A DNA stretch of 64,000 nt from contig CM069442.1 of the NCBI GenBank assembly GCA_035610835.1, positions 29,093,798 to 29,157,797 of the forward strand, given 5' to 3'. Made by a program: the position numbers and the translations under genes. Positions 1 through 12,310 of this stretch are shown here, piece after piece (within the stretch, counting starts at the first letter, position 1; every line of letters begins with the position of its first letter). The stretch comes from Ophiura sarsii (taxonomy: Eukaryota > Echinodermata > Ophiuroidea > Amphilepidida > Ophiuridae). The notes under the pieces are model-generated. The model was not told the DNA's origin. It saw only the letters and a program-made list of their open reading frames with translations, and ran no database searches.

Positions 1-867
1 CAGTCCAAACTAGACTTGAAATCAAGTCCTTTATTTTCTCCCCCACCAAACCACCATCCATTTGATACCAGTACAACGACCTCCCACGCCCATCCGGTGT
101 TGTCGTGCGCGTTCTCACTGTGACTATATCACACACCAACACAATCCGCTGGAACCATCTGCATCAGTTTCAGTGGTTTCAGTTAAGTGTTTCTAGAGGC
201 TTTATGCGTGTACGTATGGGGATGTAAAATATTACTTTGGCGACCATTAAAAAAGTCTTACGTTCAAGTTACTTATAAGTATGAGCCATTCGACTTGCAA
301 TGCGCTTACGTTACGTAGGTTGCTAACAACATCATTTTTTGTTTTAGATTAGGATTAAGGGTTCGAATCTTTTATTTTGGAGAACCATGAAGAACCTTTA
401 TACATGGGGACGTGATGTTCAACAACACTGACATCGGGCATTAGCCGAATAAATTTAAGCTACAGCAATTTCTCTTGCAACAGCAATTGATTAGAGACTG
501 CTCAAACTCAAGCAATTGCCTGAAATGTGTTAAATTACCCTTCGCTTGAATAAAGTAATTATTGCTTGCTCAGATTAGCAATTGCTCAGTGTTAAGCAAT
601 AGGTGAGTTAGGGTTAACGAACTTAATCAAATAATATTTGATGTTCAAAGTTAGAAAATAACAAGTTAAAAAATTTGCATTTTTGGTGCACTTATTTATT
701 TAACATCTTATTGTTTTCTTCTAAAAAACATGTTTAATGACCTTGATATTGACAAAATGAGATAGAAATATTCGATGCTTTCAGAAAATGCACAATTTCA
801 CCATCCTACCATTTTTAATTTTCAGGCTATACATGTTTGAAGCAAAACCCATATGATTTTTCATGTC

Positions 868-1099
868 TGCAGACGACATTTAAAAATTGCTCAAAATGTT
901 TCAAAGATTTTAAAATGATTAAATTATATTACCATTATTTGGACTGCCATGAGAAATGTATTACGATAAGTGCAAACATGCCTAGTATTGGTTGGTTGAG
1001 TAATCTTAGGATAGACTTTGAAAGTTGGGAAAGGTCTCTGAAAAATATGTTTTGTAAGTTTGTTATGGGAAAACTAATGGCAGCGTGGAAAGTGTTAAG
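868..1099. mobile_element. piggyBac-like TTAA MITE, left end deleted
   Basis: Same family as 52793-53039. Starts at GTCTGCAGACGAC and ends GCAGCGTGGAAAGTGTTAA. Confidence 0.8.
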
Positions 1100-1325
1100 A
1101 ATCTATAATCTAGATTTCACAGAACAGCTGTGTCTTTAAACGATTTAACTTAGGAAAACTGAACCATAAGTATCAAAGGGCGGTTCTGTAATTGAAAGAA
1201 ATTTTCGACTCGAATTGCGAAGCACGGATATTGGTCGCCTTTTTAATGACCCCTCTGATGAACCCTGTGTGAACATTAGAATGTACAACTTGCGCGCACA
1301 TGTTTCAAAGGAATGTATTGACCAC

Positions 1326-1740
1326 TCTTCACGGCTGTTTGACTGTCCGATTTATAATTAAAATTATGGGATAAAAAAGATTACATAGTGGCCCATTTAT
1401 GATTTGACCTGATTTAGGTAGCGCTAATGAATACGAGTATACGGTGAAAATTTCAAGAAAATTGTGCGAGCCCTTTTTAAATTATCAGCATTTTCTACTT
1501 GACACACATTTTACATGTAACTCTATGGGAAATGTGGCCGATGAGGTCGCTATTATAGTAAATAATAATATTCAAAGCTCTATTTCGCAGAACTGGCACC
1601 AACAAATGTTCTGAAATTTCTACAAAAGATGGCCAGTATATTCAGGTACTTGAATCAGTTAAAACCTGAACCGGGCCAGCAAGTTACGGTGTTTTCAGTA
1701 TAAAACGGACAAATTATGTGGGATCAAACAGCCGTGTCTT
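1326..1740. mobile_element. Small DNA transposon, 13-bp TIR, 4-bp target duplication
   Basis: Element 1330-1736 with terminal inverted repeats CACGGCTGTTTGA, flanked by TCTT at 1326-1329 and 1737-1740. The paralogue at 53262-53276 reads GACCAACCTTGACATC with no insert, which confirms both the boundaries and the duplication. It is non-autonomous. CAC ends with a 4-bp duplication would fit a Chapaev-like family, but this is inference. Confidence 0.8.
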
Positions 1741-2267
1741 GACATCATCAGTCATTTTCTATGATTATGATACAAGTAGCATTTTGAGTCGACTAGTTTG
1801 AGTGACTACTTACACTTTGACCCCGTGACCCTTTCCTGATGCTTGGTTCGGAGGTGATGATTGACCTTTTTCTTGTCTTTTCTTTTACCTTGTCTCATCA
1901 AAGGACACAAGATGCAACAAGTCCCTAGTGACCCCTATAACAACTTTGATCCCAGACTGAGAATACCAATCTGAAGTTCAGGTCAGTCGTCCTCCTGACT
2001 AATTTTGAAAGAAAGAAAGAAACGCGAGGATCACATTAATGGCTCTCTTCGCCGCCAATATAAATCCATAAAACATAGCAATAGCTTGCAAATCTGGGTC
2101 TAGTTTCCGTTCAAAGGTGTTAATTCTACGCCTGCAAAGAATAGTTATAAAGTGAATTCATCACAATGTGGGGGACCATAGGTTTATTTAATAGCGGGTT
2201 GCGTAATTGTTTCGAATAATGATATCAAATTTGTCAATTGGATTACTATCCTTTGCAATCTATGCCA

Positions 2268-2925
2268 TGCCCTTGTAGTACATAGGCTTATGTTCATTTT
2301 TTCGTCCCTTCGGGCATTTTATAAACAATCTCCACAAATTTCATATTTTCATCAACATTTTGTGTAGATTCCAAAAATTCTTGGTGGGAATTTTTTAAGT
2401 GGTGTCTTGGGCGCTTTTTGGGCTACTTTTGGCGGCCATCTTGTTTTGACTTTTTGATGGTATTAATATTGATAAAATGGGAGTACTTGGTATGTAAAAC
2501 ATTTGCACACCACCTCTTATGGTATAATTAGGAATACGGTATGTGATAAGTAAATCTAAAAATAAATAGTAAAAATAAAAATAGCAGTCATTTTGGGTGC
2601 TTTTTGGGCTACTTTGGGTACTTTTTGGGTGCTTTTGGGTGCTTTTTGGGCTCATTTCATCATAAGTGTGAATTCGGACGTTTTAGTGGTAATTGGTCAT
2701 TTATTTTGATGGATTTGTATATATTTCCTTGCCACCACATATCTGACGATGGGCTATGTCAATAGGAACTGTGTTATCTGCTATTAGGCCATCCGTAGGG
2801 ATATAATGCTCTGATTTTTCAGACACGTCCTAAATGCATTTGATTTCAATTTAAATACCAGGACACATACACATACATCCTCGCATGTTTTTTCTCTTCT
2901 ATACGAGGCCTGTTCCATAAAGAGT
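2268..2925 (+). repeat. Left inverted arm of the 7.5-kb foldback
   Basis: Pairs with 9128-9750. Includes an internal short repeat of TTTTTGGGCTAC and TTTTGGGTGC variants at 2590-2655 that gives a spurious Ser/Pro/Lys-rich frame on the minus strand. Confidence 0.8.
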
Positions 2926-2986
2926 GAACAATAATGGGTCTTCAGACTGTCCCAAAATGATTAGTACCCATCATATCCCAAGTTCA

Positions 2987-3370
2987 TTAAAGGCATATTA
3001 TGTGATCTTTTCCAGAGAGCGCCCTCTATTCATGATTTTTTTTGGAAGTAGATTTTCTTGCAGATTTCCATTTCTGATCATAAATCACACATACATTCCA
3101 AGTTACAGAGCGATACGATTCCTAATTACCTCAAAATCATGGTTTTAGAGTGAATTTAGAGTGAAAATATAAACTGCCGTGTTAACATGACAGTTTATTT
3201 TCACTCTTAAACCATGATTTTGAAGTAATTTTAAAGAATCGTATCGCCCTGTAACTTGGAATGTATGTACGATTTATGATCTGAAATGTAAATCTGCAAG
3301 AAAATCTGCTTTCATTTTTTTTTTCGATGTTGAGGGCGTTCCCTGGAAAGATCACATAATATACCTTTAA
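2987..3370. mobile_element. TTAA hairpin MITE, nearly complete palindrome
   Basis: TTAA at 2987-2990 and 3367-3370 flank AGGCATATTATGTGATC and its inverted copy. The two arms, about 190 bp each, pair almost throughout around a centre near 3160-3180. A related half-copy occurs at about 10772-11010. Confidence 0.85.
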
Positions 3371-4384
3371 TGTTTTTCATCATGAAACCCAATGAGATTA
3401 GGTCCATTGTTGTTTTTTCATCATCTTTTACATAATACCCTTTCATTAGAATTTTAGATCATATAATTATCGGATTTATCAGACTGAAGATACACACCAT
3501 TGTGTAAAGACAAAGTACAGCGAATTGTCTTGTTTAACGCGTTTGAGCGGGAAAAGGCCTTCTGTTAATCTCTTGTCAACTACTATAATATGTTATTAAT
3601 TTCTTTTCTATGTTAAACTGTTATTATATAGCCTAGTTATGCTTGTTCAAAATCAGTACTAATTCTCATTTTGACGAGTACATGATGTGCATCATACATG
3701 AGTAATCCAACGCTTTGTTTCTACATTGGGCCAGGCTAATTTTAGGGACATTTAAGTGTGTAAAGAAGTGGTCTTGGATAATTAGCACTAGCTTATTCTT
3801 CTTTTTCACATTGGGGTGGAGTTTCTTTTCAAAATTGGTAAACATTAAAAGTCCCTTACTTTTTAACTTTTGATTTAGATAATAATGTCATGCTTTAGGC
3901 AAAACATTGTCTATCTGCAAAGTATGAGGATCATTCACTAAGTTCTACATCCTTAACATCGCATATGAATGTCATCCCCATGACATTTGTCATGATTATC
4001 TGAATCATGGCTAACATTTAAAGTAAATGATAATTGATATCTGTTTCAGTCAGTACTCATTGGTCAAAGCCAGAGAGAAATGTTGGACAACGGAAACAGA
4101 AAAGTACCCTCAAAATAAATACTTTTTTCCTCTCCGTATTGTGTGGGATATAATAGCACGATTTTATACTGAAAATGGAAAAACAATGGATTTTATTTAA
4201 ATATAATACGGAATTATCGCATATCAATAAGCTTGTAAGCAATATTATACTCTTGTAGTATAATATCAACTTGAATGTATAATTCATTTAGCATACTGGA
4301 ATACTGCTAATCGGTCAAATTCGTTGTTACAATCCATTTGAGCTAGAAAGATGAATGAGGTGTCATTTTCCACTAATTCTGGTA

Positions 4385-4480
4385 TTTACAAATCCAATAG
4401 AGGAGTCATTGTGGGTGACTCTGCCATCTTAATCTAAGATGGCAGAATCTGCCATCTTGAAAAAAGCTAAAATATGCCGT
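4385..4480. repeat. Short hairpin with TCTGCCATCTTA repeats
   Basis: GACTCTGCCATCTTA is followed closely by TAAGATGGCAGA and another TCTGCCATCTT, a small inverted/direct repeat. No function seen. Confidence 0.5.
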
Positions 4481-4719
4481 CCTTAGCACCACTCAGAGCA
4501 TCTTATACACCGGCCCCTACTGGAGTAGACACCTGTTTGTATGGTACTTATTTTTTTTGGTTCACCGCTTGAGTACGGATTTAAAACCGAAATCATTCAA
4601 ATGGGACACCAATAGATACAAATGGGACACCAATAGATACCGTTGAACCACAGATGACTGAACTGTCTGACTAAATATAATGTATTCATGACATAAGATC
4701 ATTACCATCCATGTCATTT

Positions 4720-7285
4720 AATGACCACGGGTGACATTCAATGACCACTAGTGATCATATAAGGACCACAAGGGATCATTTAAAGGACCACACGGGATCA
4801 TTTAAGGGGGGGGGGGGGGGGGGTTGAGTCAGATTTGGCCTATGTTAGAAAACGATTTTACACAACTTTCCCGAATAACAACCGATAAGTGTTGTATACC
4901 ATATTGTAGCCCTGGATGTCTAGTTTTGAAAAACGCTTTCGGTTCCGCTCTGGTTGCCATGGTAACCGAGCAAGGGCTCTGATTGGCTGAACATGGAACA
5001 GTCATAACTCAAAAACCAAATAACCCACTGGGATCATATTGGGGGGATAGATGCATTAGAACAATACGCACAAAATCATGTCTCCGGATTTTTTGATTGG
5101 TTGCCATGGTAACCAGGCCGCAGCCAATCAGGGTATTTTACACCGTAGTTTAAAAACGAAAAAAAATTTAAAAAAAAAACTCTTCATGATTTTGTTGGTA
5201 TTGCTCTTCTTAACATCTGTGCAAATTTTCATTACAATCATACATTGCGTTTTCGAGTTATGACTGTTCCCGTTTTCCAGATACGCGCTTTCGCTGTTTT
5301 GAGATATAGGCCGTTGAAGTTTCGAAACACATGAGGGCGCTTTTGCATATCAGTCTAACATTGAATCAATTTTCTTTTGCTATTTTTAGTTGGAAATTGA
5401 ATTATCATAACTTTTAATGAAAGAATCATAAAAATTGAGTGATGCGTTCTCTTTTAATTAATTATTTAGTTAATTTCCTTATATATAGCAGGGTAAAAAA
5501 CAATGAAATACATAAGAAATTTGTCGTTACAAAATTTCTAACCCCATATTTGTTTTACATAAATCCTAAAACACATTTTAGCCCAAAGTGAATGCAACAT
5601 AATTGTTTTAAACTATTTATTTATAATTGTTTTAAAAATGCCTTATATATCACTGGGTGAGTGTTTTTGTGTATAAAAGTATAGAAAACGCCGTTTTTTG
5701 ACCAAATTTTGAACTATTCACGTAAGTACAATCGGTCATATCTAGAAAACTACATACCCGATTGCTATCAAACAAAAACCATCCGAAAGCAGAAATTCCA
5801 CATATTCCGATCGCTGCATTATCTCACTTTTGCCAGTGTGTACAATTTGACAAATTTTCCTGACTCAACCCCCCCCCCCCCCCCCCCTTAAAGAACCACA
5901 AGAAAATGATCCCCTGTGGTCCTTTAAATGATCCCTTGTGGTCCTTTTATGATCACTCATGGTTATTGAATGATCACTCGTGATCATTGGGACCACAAGG
6001 GATTAATTAAGGACCACGGGGGATCAGTCAAGGATCAAAGGGGATCAGTTTAGTGTCAAAGGGGATCAGTTAAGGACCACAAGGGATCATTAACGGACCA
6101 CAAGGGTTCATGTAAGGACCATAGGGAATCATTTAAGGACCACAGGGGATCATTTAAGGACCACAGAGGATCATTTAAGGAACACAAGGGATCATTTAAT
6201 GACCACATAGGATATTTGATGACCACAGCGGATCATTTAAGGACGACGGGGGATCATTTAAGGACAACAAGGGATCATTTAATGACCACTGGGGATCATT
6301 TAAGGACCACAGGGGATCATTTAATGACCACATGGGATATTTGATGACCACAGGGGATCATTTAATGACCACAGGGGATCATTTAAGGACCACGAGGGAT
6401 CATTTAAGGACCACAGGGGGATCATTTAATGACCACATAGGATATTTGATGACCACAGGGGATCATTTAATGACCACATGGGATCATTTAAGGACCACAG
6501 GGGGATCATTTAATGACCACATAGGATATTTGATGACCACAGGGTATCATTTAAGGACCACGGGGGATCATTTAAGGACAACAAGGGATCATTTAATGAC
6601 CACAGGGGATCATTTAATGACCACATAGGATATTTGATGACCACAGCGGATCATTTAAGGTCCACGGGGGATCATTTAAGGACAACAAGGGATCATTTAA
6701 TGACTACTGGTGATCATTTAAGGACCACAGGGGATCATTTAATGACCACATGGGATATTTGATGACCACAGGGGATCATTTAATGACCACATGGGATCAT
6801 GTAAGGACCACAGAGGATCATTTAAGGACCACAGGGGATCATTTAATGACCACATAGGATATTTGATGACCACAGGGGATCATTTAATGACCACATGGGA
6901 TCATTTAGGGATCACAGAGGATCATTTAAGGACCACATGGGATCATTTAAGGACCACAGAGGATCATTTAAGGACCACAGGGGATCATTTAATGACCACA
7001 TAGGATATTTGATGACCACAGCGGATCATTTATTGACCACAGGGGATCATTTATTGACTACAGAGGATCATTTAAGGACCACAGGGGATCATTTAAGGAC
7101 AACAAGGAATCATTTAATGACCACTGGGGATCATTGAAGGACCACAGGGGATCATTTAATGACCACATGGGATATTTAAGACCACAGGTATCATTTAATG
7201 ACCACGGGGGATCATTTAATGACCACAGGGGATCATTTATTGACCACAGGGGATCATTTAATGACCACTGGATCATTTCCCCTCA
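4720..7285. repeat. Minisatellite, 21-bp unit GATCATTTAAGGACCAC-type, interrupted
   Basis: Units of about 21 bp, GATCATTTAAGGACCAC plus AGGG or a variant, fill 4720-4805 and 5888-7285. Orientation is plus up to 4805, inverted from about 5900 to 5985, then plus to 7285, where roughly 60 units occur. A variant pair containing CATAGGATATTTGATGACCAC recurs at spacings near multiples of 21, hinting at a higher-order pattern. The long frames across it (MTTGDHL-type repeats) are products of the repeat, not genes. The block is interrupted by the element at 4806-5887. Confidence 0.95.
4802..5891. mobile_element. TTAA-flanked element with G-run/C-run ends, copy 1
   Basis: TTAA then 18 G (4806-4823) then TTGAGTCAG at the left; CTGACTCAA then 19 C (5869-5887) then TTAA at the right. 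It sits exactly in the TTAA of a minisatellite unit, which resumes on the other side. The interior has GGTTGCCATGGTAACC motifs near 4951 and 5098 and is non-coding. A homologous copy lies at 42288-43330 and a partial one at 29860-30340. Confidence 0.8.
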
Positions 7286-9127
7286 ATGCGCGGTCTAATT
7301 CAAATTCAAAGTGTCATGCATGGGTGAAGGATATAAATGTAAATGGATTTTTATGGAAAGGAGAACATGGACCGATTAATCAAATTATGTTTAGTCGTAC
7401 AAGATCTTCATTTTTATCATATCGGTGCAATTAATTTGAACAATTTGAGTTGATGGAGTCTACAGCATTTTATGTTACATCAATCTGAAAAAAGAGAAAT
7501 TGATGATATAATTACTGACTGATGTGTAAATGTGTGTTATTTAAAATGCTTCACTGATATCTTCAGCTAACCCGAACCAAACCAAGGTGTATCCTTAAGG
7601 CTTGGTAAAATTCCAAGCAGTTTAATGTAATGCACTTTATGTTCGGAATCAAATATTCCGCTCACTAAGTGTACGACCCAACACAGCGCAGTGTGCACGG
7701 CTGCACTGTCAGATCAATTGCCCAGTCAATCCTGGTCATAACAGTGTCACACACTTGATGAACCTTACACACACCCATTTTTCTCCCGAGTAGTGTATTG
7801 AAAATGTGACTTTTGAAAAGTGACTAATTTTCTTTAAATGGCGCTAATCATGGTTTATCTTTGTTTTTAGGTGTTATGTTTGGTATCAAAATGTACCAAA
7901 AATATTCATCCAAATGTCGAAATCTACTTCAAATGACCTAAACAAAATGTATATATGACTTTCTGTTGTAGAGCACTTTATATGTAGTAAAGCGTTATCC
8001 GTATACAGTTCATCCAACATTAAAAAAGAAACACTGGCAAATATGATTGTTTTTGTTGTTGTCCATGGACAGTTCACAGTATTTAAGAGTAATTCTGTTT
8101 GCATATTATTTTTCAAAACATACTTTATTGTTAATAAAAAAATATCTGAATTATCATTTTTGTTGACCTTAAAGGTTTTGGAGCACTTTAGATATAGCCA
8201 GTTTTCTTGCAGTATACAGTTCCATTGATGTACAAATCATTTCCAAAATAACAAATGGTGATCACCATGTTCGTTTTTAAGCAATTTTTAACATGTTTTT
8301 AAAGGAAATTTACACAGCGGTCTATGGAGAATATTAATTATTTTAAACACATTTTGCCCGTCTGGCCCGAAATGTGCAAGCCATGTTTTGTATAAAAAGG
8401 TTGCGCAACAATATACCCTTTCCATTTTACCATTTCCAAAATAAAAAATGGGGATTACAGTTCTCACAATTTAACGAAACGAAACTAACGAGATTTGGCA
8501 TTAATGTGCTGCACTACGCGGGTAAAATACATTATTGCGTGTAAATGCTGCATCACATGATAGGCGGTAAGAGATCGCGATGGTGATTTTAATCCATATA
8601 AAAAATATAACTCAACTTATCCTTAAAGGTGTTTTTTGATCTTCTAAACCAATATCTAGAACCCCTCGTTATATTTATAGATTAATGCCTTGTACATCTC
8701 ACTTTACATGTATATTATATCAAAATAATATGATTAACAGGTGCAATATAGGCCCATTTAGTAACGTAAGTCACAATTTTTTCTCAGTATAAGGGGTGCC
8801 TTTCTTACTGGGCCTTCTGAACCCTTTAATCACCCCTTAGCAGCCCTAGTTGCATATAATTATGTATATTAGACACTGTCTCCTTGTTGTTCTATATAAT
8901 TTGAGCAATTTGTTTTTAGCTTTTTCTCATTTTTGAGGACATTTCTTTTAACTTTTGATATTTTTTTTAAAGAAAAAGGGTACTTTTCAAAATCCTCTTG
9001 AACTCGTTTCTTAATTTCCTTGCATTCACTTTGCTATCAAAAGGATTGGGAAAAGTAATCTATATCATACTTGAAAGTTCCTTTTAACCAGGAATATATT
9101 TGATTGTGATGTACCCATTTCTTTACA
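7286..9127. other. Foldback interior, no gene recognised
   Basis: AT-rich unique-looking sequence inside the foldback, with a weak direct similarity between about 7940-8010 and 8165-8225. No coding signal. Confidence 0.5.
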
Positions 9128-9750
9128 CTTTTTATGAAACAGACCTCGTTCAGAAGAGACGCCTGTTTTACTGGTATTTAAGGTGAAATACGCATTAAGG
9201 GTGTGTCTTGAAAATCAGAGTATTATATTTGAGTTATTCCCCCCCCCCCCCCCCCCCCGTGATGGCGTAATAACAGATAATACAGTTCTAATTGACATAT
9301 CCCATCGTCAGATATGCGGTGGCAAGAAAATAAATACAAATACATCAAAAATAAATTACCAATTACCACCAAAACGTCTAAATTCATTCATATGGCAAAA
9401 TGAGCCCCAAAAGCATCCAAAAAGCACCCAAAGTAGCCCAAATAGCACACAAAAATGCCATAGTGTGACTGTTAATTTTATTTTTAGAGATTTACTTATC
9501 ACATATTTCTAATTATATCATAAAAGGTGGTGTGCAAATGTTTTACATGCCAAGTACTCCCATTTTATCAATTTTAATACCATCAAAAAGTCAAAACAAG
9601 ATGGCCTCCAAAAGTAGCCCAAAAAGCGCCCAAGACACCACTTAGAAAATTCCCACCAAGAATTTTTGAAATCTACATAAAATTGTAATATAAATATGAA
9701 ATTTGTGGAGATTGTTTATAAAATGCCCGAACGTTTACATAAGCCTATGT
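9128..9750 (-). repeat. Right inverted arm of the 7.5-kb foldback
   Basis: Reverse complement of 2268-2925 with scattered differences. It carries a 20-base C run at 9239-9258 that the left arm lacks. Confidence 0.8.
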
Positions 9751-10650
9751 AGGTAAAACACAATGCGATACAAGTATCACAACGCTTAAACGTTGTGTTA
9801 TTTCATGATATTCTAATAGCAGTCGTGTCATATTTCATTGTAAATTCTCAATACAATTCTCGGAGGGCAATCAGCTGTATGAAAGCTGTTTGCTTCTAAA
9901 TCATTGTACATATTTAGGTTTCTATGTTGACGTATGTCATTACATTTGGTAGATAGCGTAACATTAGCAAACCTACCTCGAGGTGCTACAGGTGTCATGA
10001 TGAAACTTGCATTGCATGCAATGTGTGTACAGCCAGACATACTTCCTTTGTCACTGTCAGTGGTACAACATTCATGTATTCAATTCGTCATGACGTTGTG
10101 TTTATACAGGTGCATGATTTTGATTTTTTGCATAAATGAAAGACATTTGCATGATAAGTCGTTTTGTAGATCGTAAGGGCACATCTTTTTAATACCAGAT
10201 TGGAAAAGCTTAATTGTACGGGCATACCGTATCTTTTTGATACTAGATTGGAAAATCTCTTTTCAAGACTTTCTAAACACACTTTGAAGACCTAGTTCGG
10301 TTTTTGTTTTTGTTAATCAGATTTTATATTAGTTCACCTTTAAATTTCAAACAAACAACATCATCAGACATATGCTACAACTGGTTTTATTGATCATATT
10401 TTGTAGACACCACAAACCCTAATGATCACGAGTATGGTAAACATTAAACGTTATATTAAACGTCAGTAGTCTTAGGGAAATACCTAGTCTCGTGAGGATT
10501 CAGCTAATATCGAAGTCATTTAAAGTAATGCTTCCCATGGTTGTCGTATCGCGTCTCTTAATTGGCATGCTGATCTCTGCGATACATTACATTGTGCACA
10601 TGAATTCACATCTTTAATATTATTCACTTAAGTGATTGATCATCTATAAG
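9750..10650. repeat. Dispersed segment R1, copy A (right part)
   Basis: Collinear with 59458-60250: GGTAAAACACAAT, AAACGTTGT, CTACCTCGAGGTGCTACAGGTGTC, TTGTCACTGTCAGTGGTAC, GTCTCGTGAGGATTCAGCTAATATCG. Its left part is at 2150-2267, separated by the foldback. Many small frames here are not genes. Confidence 0.85.
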
Positions 10651-10771
10651 AACATCACACATAAGCTCGTAACAAATTTTGTATGGGCCATTGAAATTTG
10701 AAATATTAATGTGTGTCCATGTGCAGAGGCCATCTGCTATTGGAATAGTTTGTCTCGGACTAAACGGCCGG

Positions 10772-11010
10772 TTTAAAGACATATTATTCGATCTTTTCCA
10801 TGGGACGGCCTCTATCCCTTTTTTAAAGCAGTTTTCTATCAGATTTACATTTCTGATAATAAATCATAAATATATTCTGAGTTACAGAGCGATACGATTC
10901 CAAATTACTTCAAAATCATGGTTTACAGAGGTTAAAAATAAATTGTCCTGTTGCAGGACATTTTATTTTCATTCTAAATTCACTCTAAAACCTTGAAATT
11001 GAAGTATAAT
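10772..11010. mobile_element. Partial copy of the 2987-3370 TTAA MITE
   Basis: Starts TTAAAGACATATTATTCGATC-like sequence and includes the GAGCGATACGATTCC and CAAAATCATGGTTT landmarks of the full copy, then the centre. The second arm is cut short near 11010. Confidence 0.7.
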
Positions 11011-11204
11011 TAAAAGTCGCCGTAAACACATCTGCTTTATTAAGATCATGAATGACCTGAGCGCGTACAATGGGGTTTGCATTGAATCATTTTCCTCCGT
11101 CACCTTTATATGCCTCAGAGTTCTCCTTAGGTAAGGTACCACATCCCTTAATTGTGATGTTGTTGTATTAAATGATTATGTTTCTGTGTGAAGACACACA
11201 ATAA

Positions 11205-12310
11205 GATTCACAGAGGGCATTCCTCTGCCTATTTCAAAGGCAAAGAGGCGTATTCAGGAGATATCATTGTACGCTTATATAGGTGTCTATGTTGACATAC
11301 GTCAGTATGTTGTGTAGATCATAGAGTATTCAACATTAGCAACCCGCCTCGAGTTGCTACAGGTACCTTGTTTAACTAACATTTCATGCATGATGTGTAC
11401 ACATTACTGTAGAACCCAAAAGCTTTTTCGTCATCTTATATTAAGCATTAATGCAATGGGAATGACTGTCAGTTTATTCAGCTACCCTTGATTGTGTAAA
11501 TCAATGAAAGTACCAAACATGATTGATCATACATTTAGATAAATCCAGCACACAACTACGCGCGCCGTAATTGTTTTCCCGATTCTCCATTAGTTGGTGT
11601 TATCCAAACATATATAATGAAGTACTTATCCAAGTTTTAGTGTCTTTAGTAATTTTTAACTATTTGCCACCATTTTTGTTTCATAAGTGTCGGTATTTAG
11701 ACGAAAAAAACATGAACAGAAATTGATACAGCCGAAAAATAAAGTTTGTTTTTTGTAGACATCCATTTTTACCCGAAACTAACTAACCCGAGTCTGGTAA
11801 ATATTGTTGAAAGCGCAGTCACCGATTGCAAGTAGTAGACTTGAGGCAATTACACAGCTTTATACTCTAGTCTCGTGAGGTTACATCTAATATCGATATC
11901 GAGTACTGCTTACAACGTATCCCACGGTCAACCAGGGAATTTAGTGATATTGATTTTCTTCAGTAAAATAAACAACCCATCAAATCTGCTGGTCACCTCC
12001 TCCAGATATCTAAGCAAACACAGCTTTCTTCAATGGTTTTTAGATAGAACAGGTCACGGTTAACAGATCAAGTGCACTGGGGTTTGGTGTTGTTTACCTG
12101 AATGAATCAAGTAAACAAAACAGAAATGATATTGTGATGTGGAAGGAATGATTATGTTGACAAGTGTCGCAAATTTGGACACATTATTTCAGTTTACCTG
12201 TCACTGATCACCGTGGGGTGGTACTGACATGTTACATCTCTGAATATCATTAGCCGGGGTGATTCATTATCAGAAGTTATCATGACAACGCGGGTGACAA
12301 CGTCACATAA
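11205..12310. repeat. Dispersed segment R1, diverged copy
   Basis: Shares GAGGGCATTCCTCTGCCTATTTC, CGCCTCGAGTTGCTACAGGTA and AGTCTCGTGAGG landmarks with the other R1 copies. No gene seen. Confidence 0.65.

Larger units (their letters stand above)
431..2150. repeat. Dispersed segment R2, copy A
   Basis: Matches 51998-53760 in order: GGGCATTAGCCGAAT, CAGCAATTGATTAGAGACTG, a shared piggyBac-like MITE, GGGCGGTTCTGTAATT, TTTGACCCCGTGACCC, GAAAGAAAGAAAGAAACGCG. Copy A has a private insertion at 1330-1736 and a deletion of the MITE's left end. A short third copy is at 14330-14510. Confidence 0.85.
2268..9750. mobile_element. Giant foldback element, about 7.5 kb, with long inverted arms
   Basis: Left arm about 2268-2925 and right arm about 9128-9750 are inverted copies, beginning ACATAGGCTTATG and ending CATAAGCCTATGT. 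Shared landmarks include the shrunken repeats of TTTTTGGGTGC (2590-2655; inverted at 9400-9450), the GGCGGCCATCTTG region and ACGAGGCCTGTTCCATAA. Both flanks continue a dispersed repeat that is uninterrupted at 59331-60250, so the whole block looks like an insertion. The interior holds a TTAA hairpin MITE, a minisatellite and a G-run TTAA element. No transposase ORF was found. The exact target duplication is unresolved. Confidence 0.75.

Noticed and set aside
340..375. GGGTTCGAATCTT, a tRNA B-box-like sequence
   Set aside because: No A box, acceptor stem or cloverleaf could be built upstream. No tRNA gene or tRNA-derived SINE was supported anywhere in the window.
6332..7276. Several open frames of 60-98 codons with MTTGDHL- or NDPLWSL-type repeats
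   Set aside because: They are translations of the 21-bp minisatellite, whose unit length is a multiple of three, so all frames can stay open. No start context, no domain.
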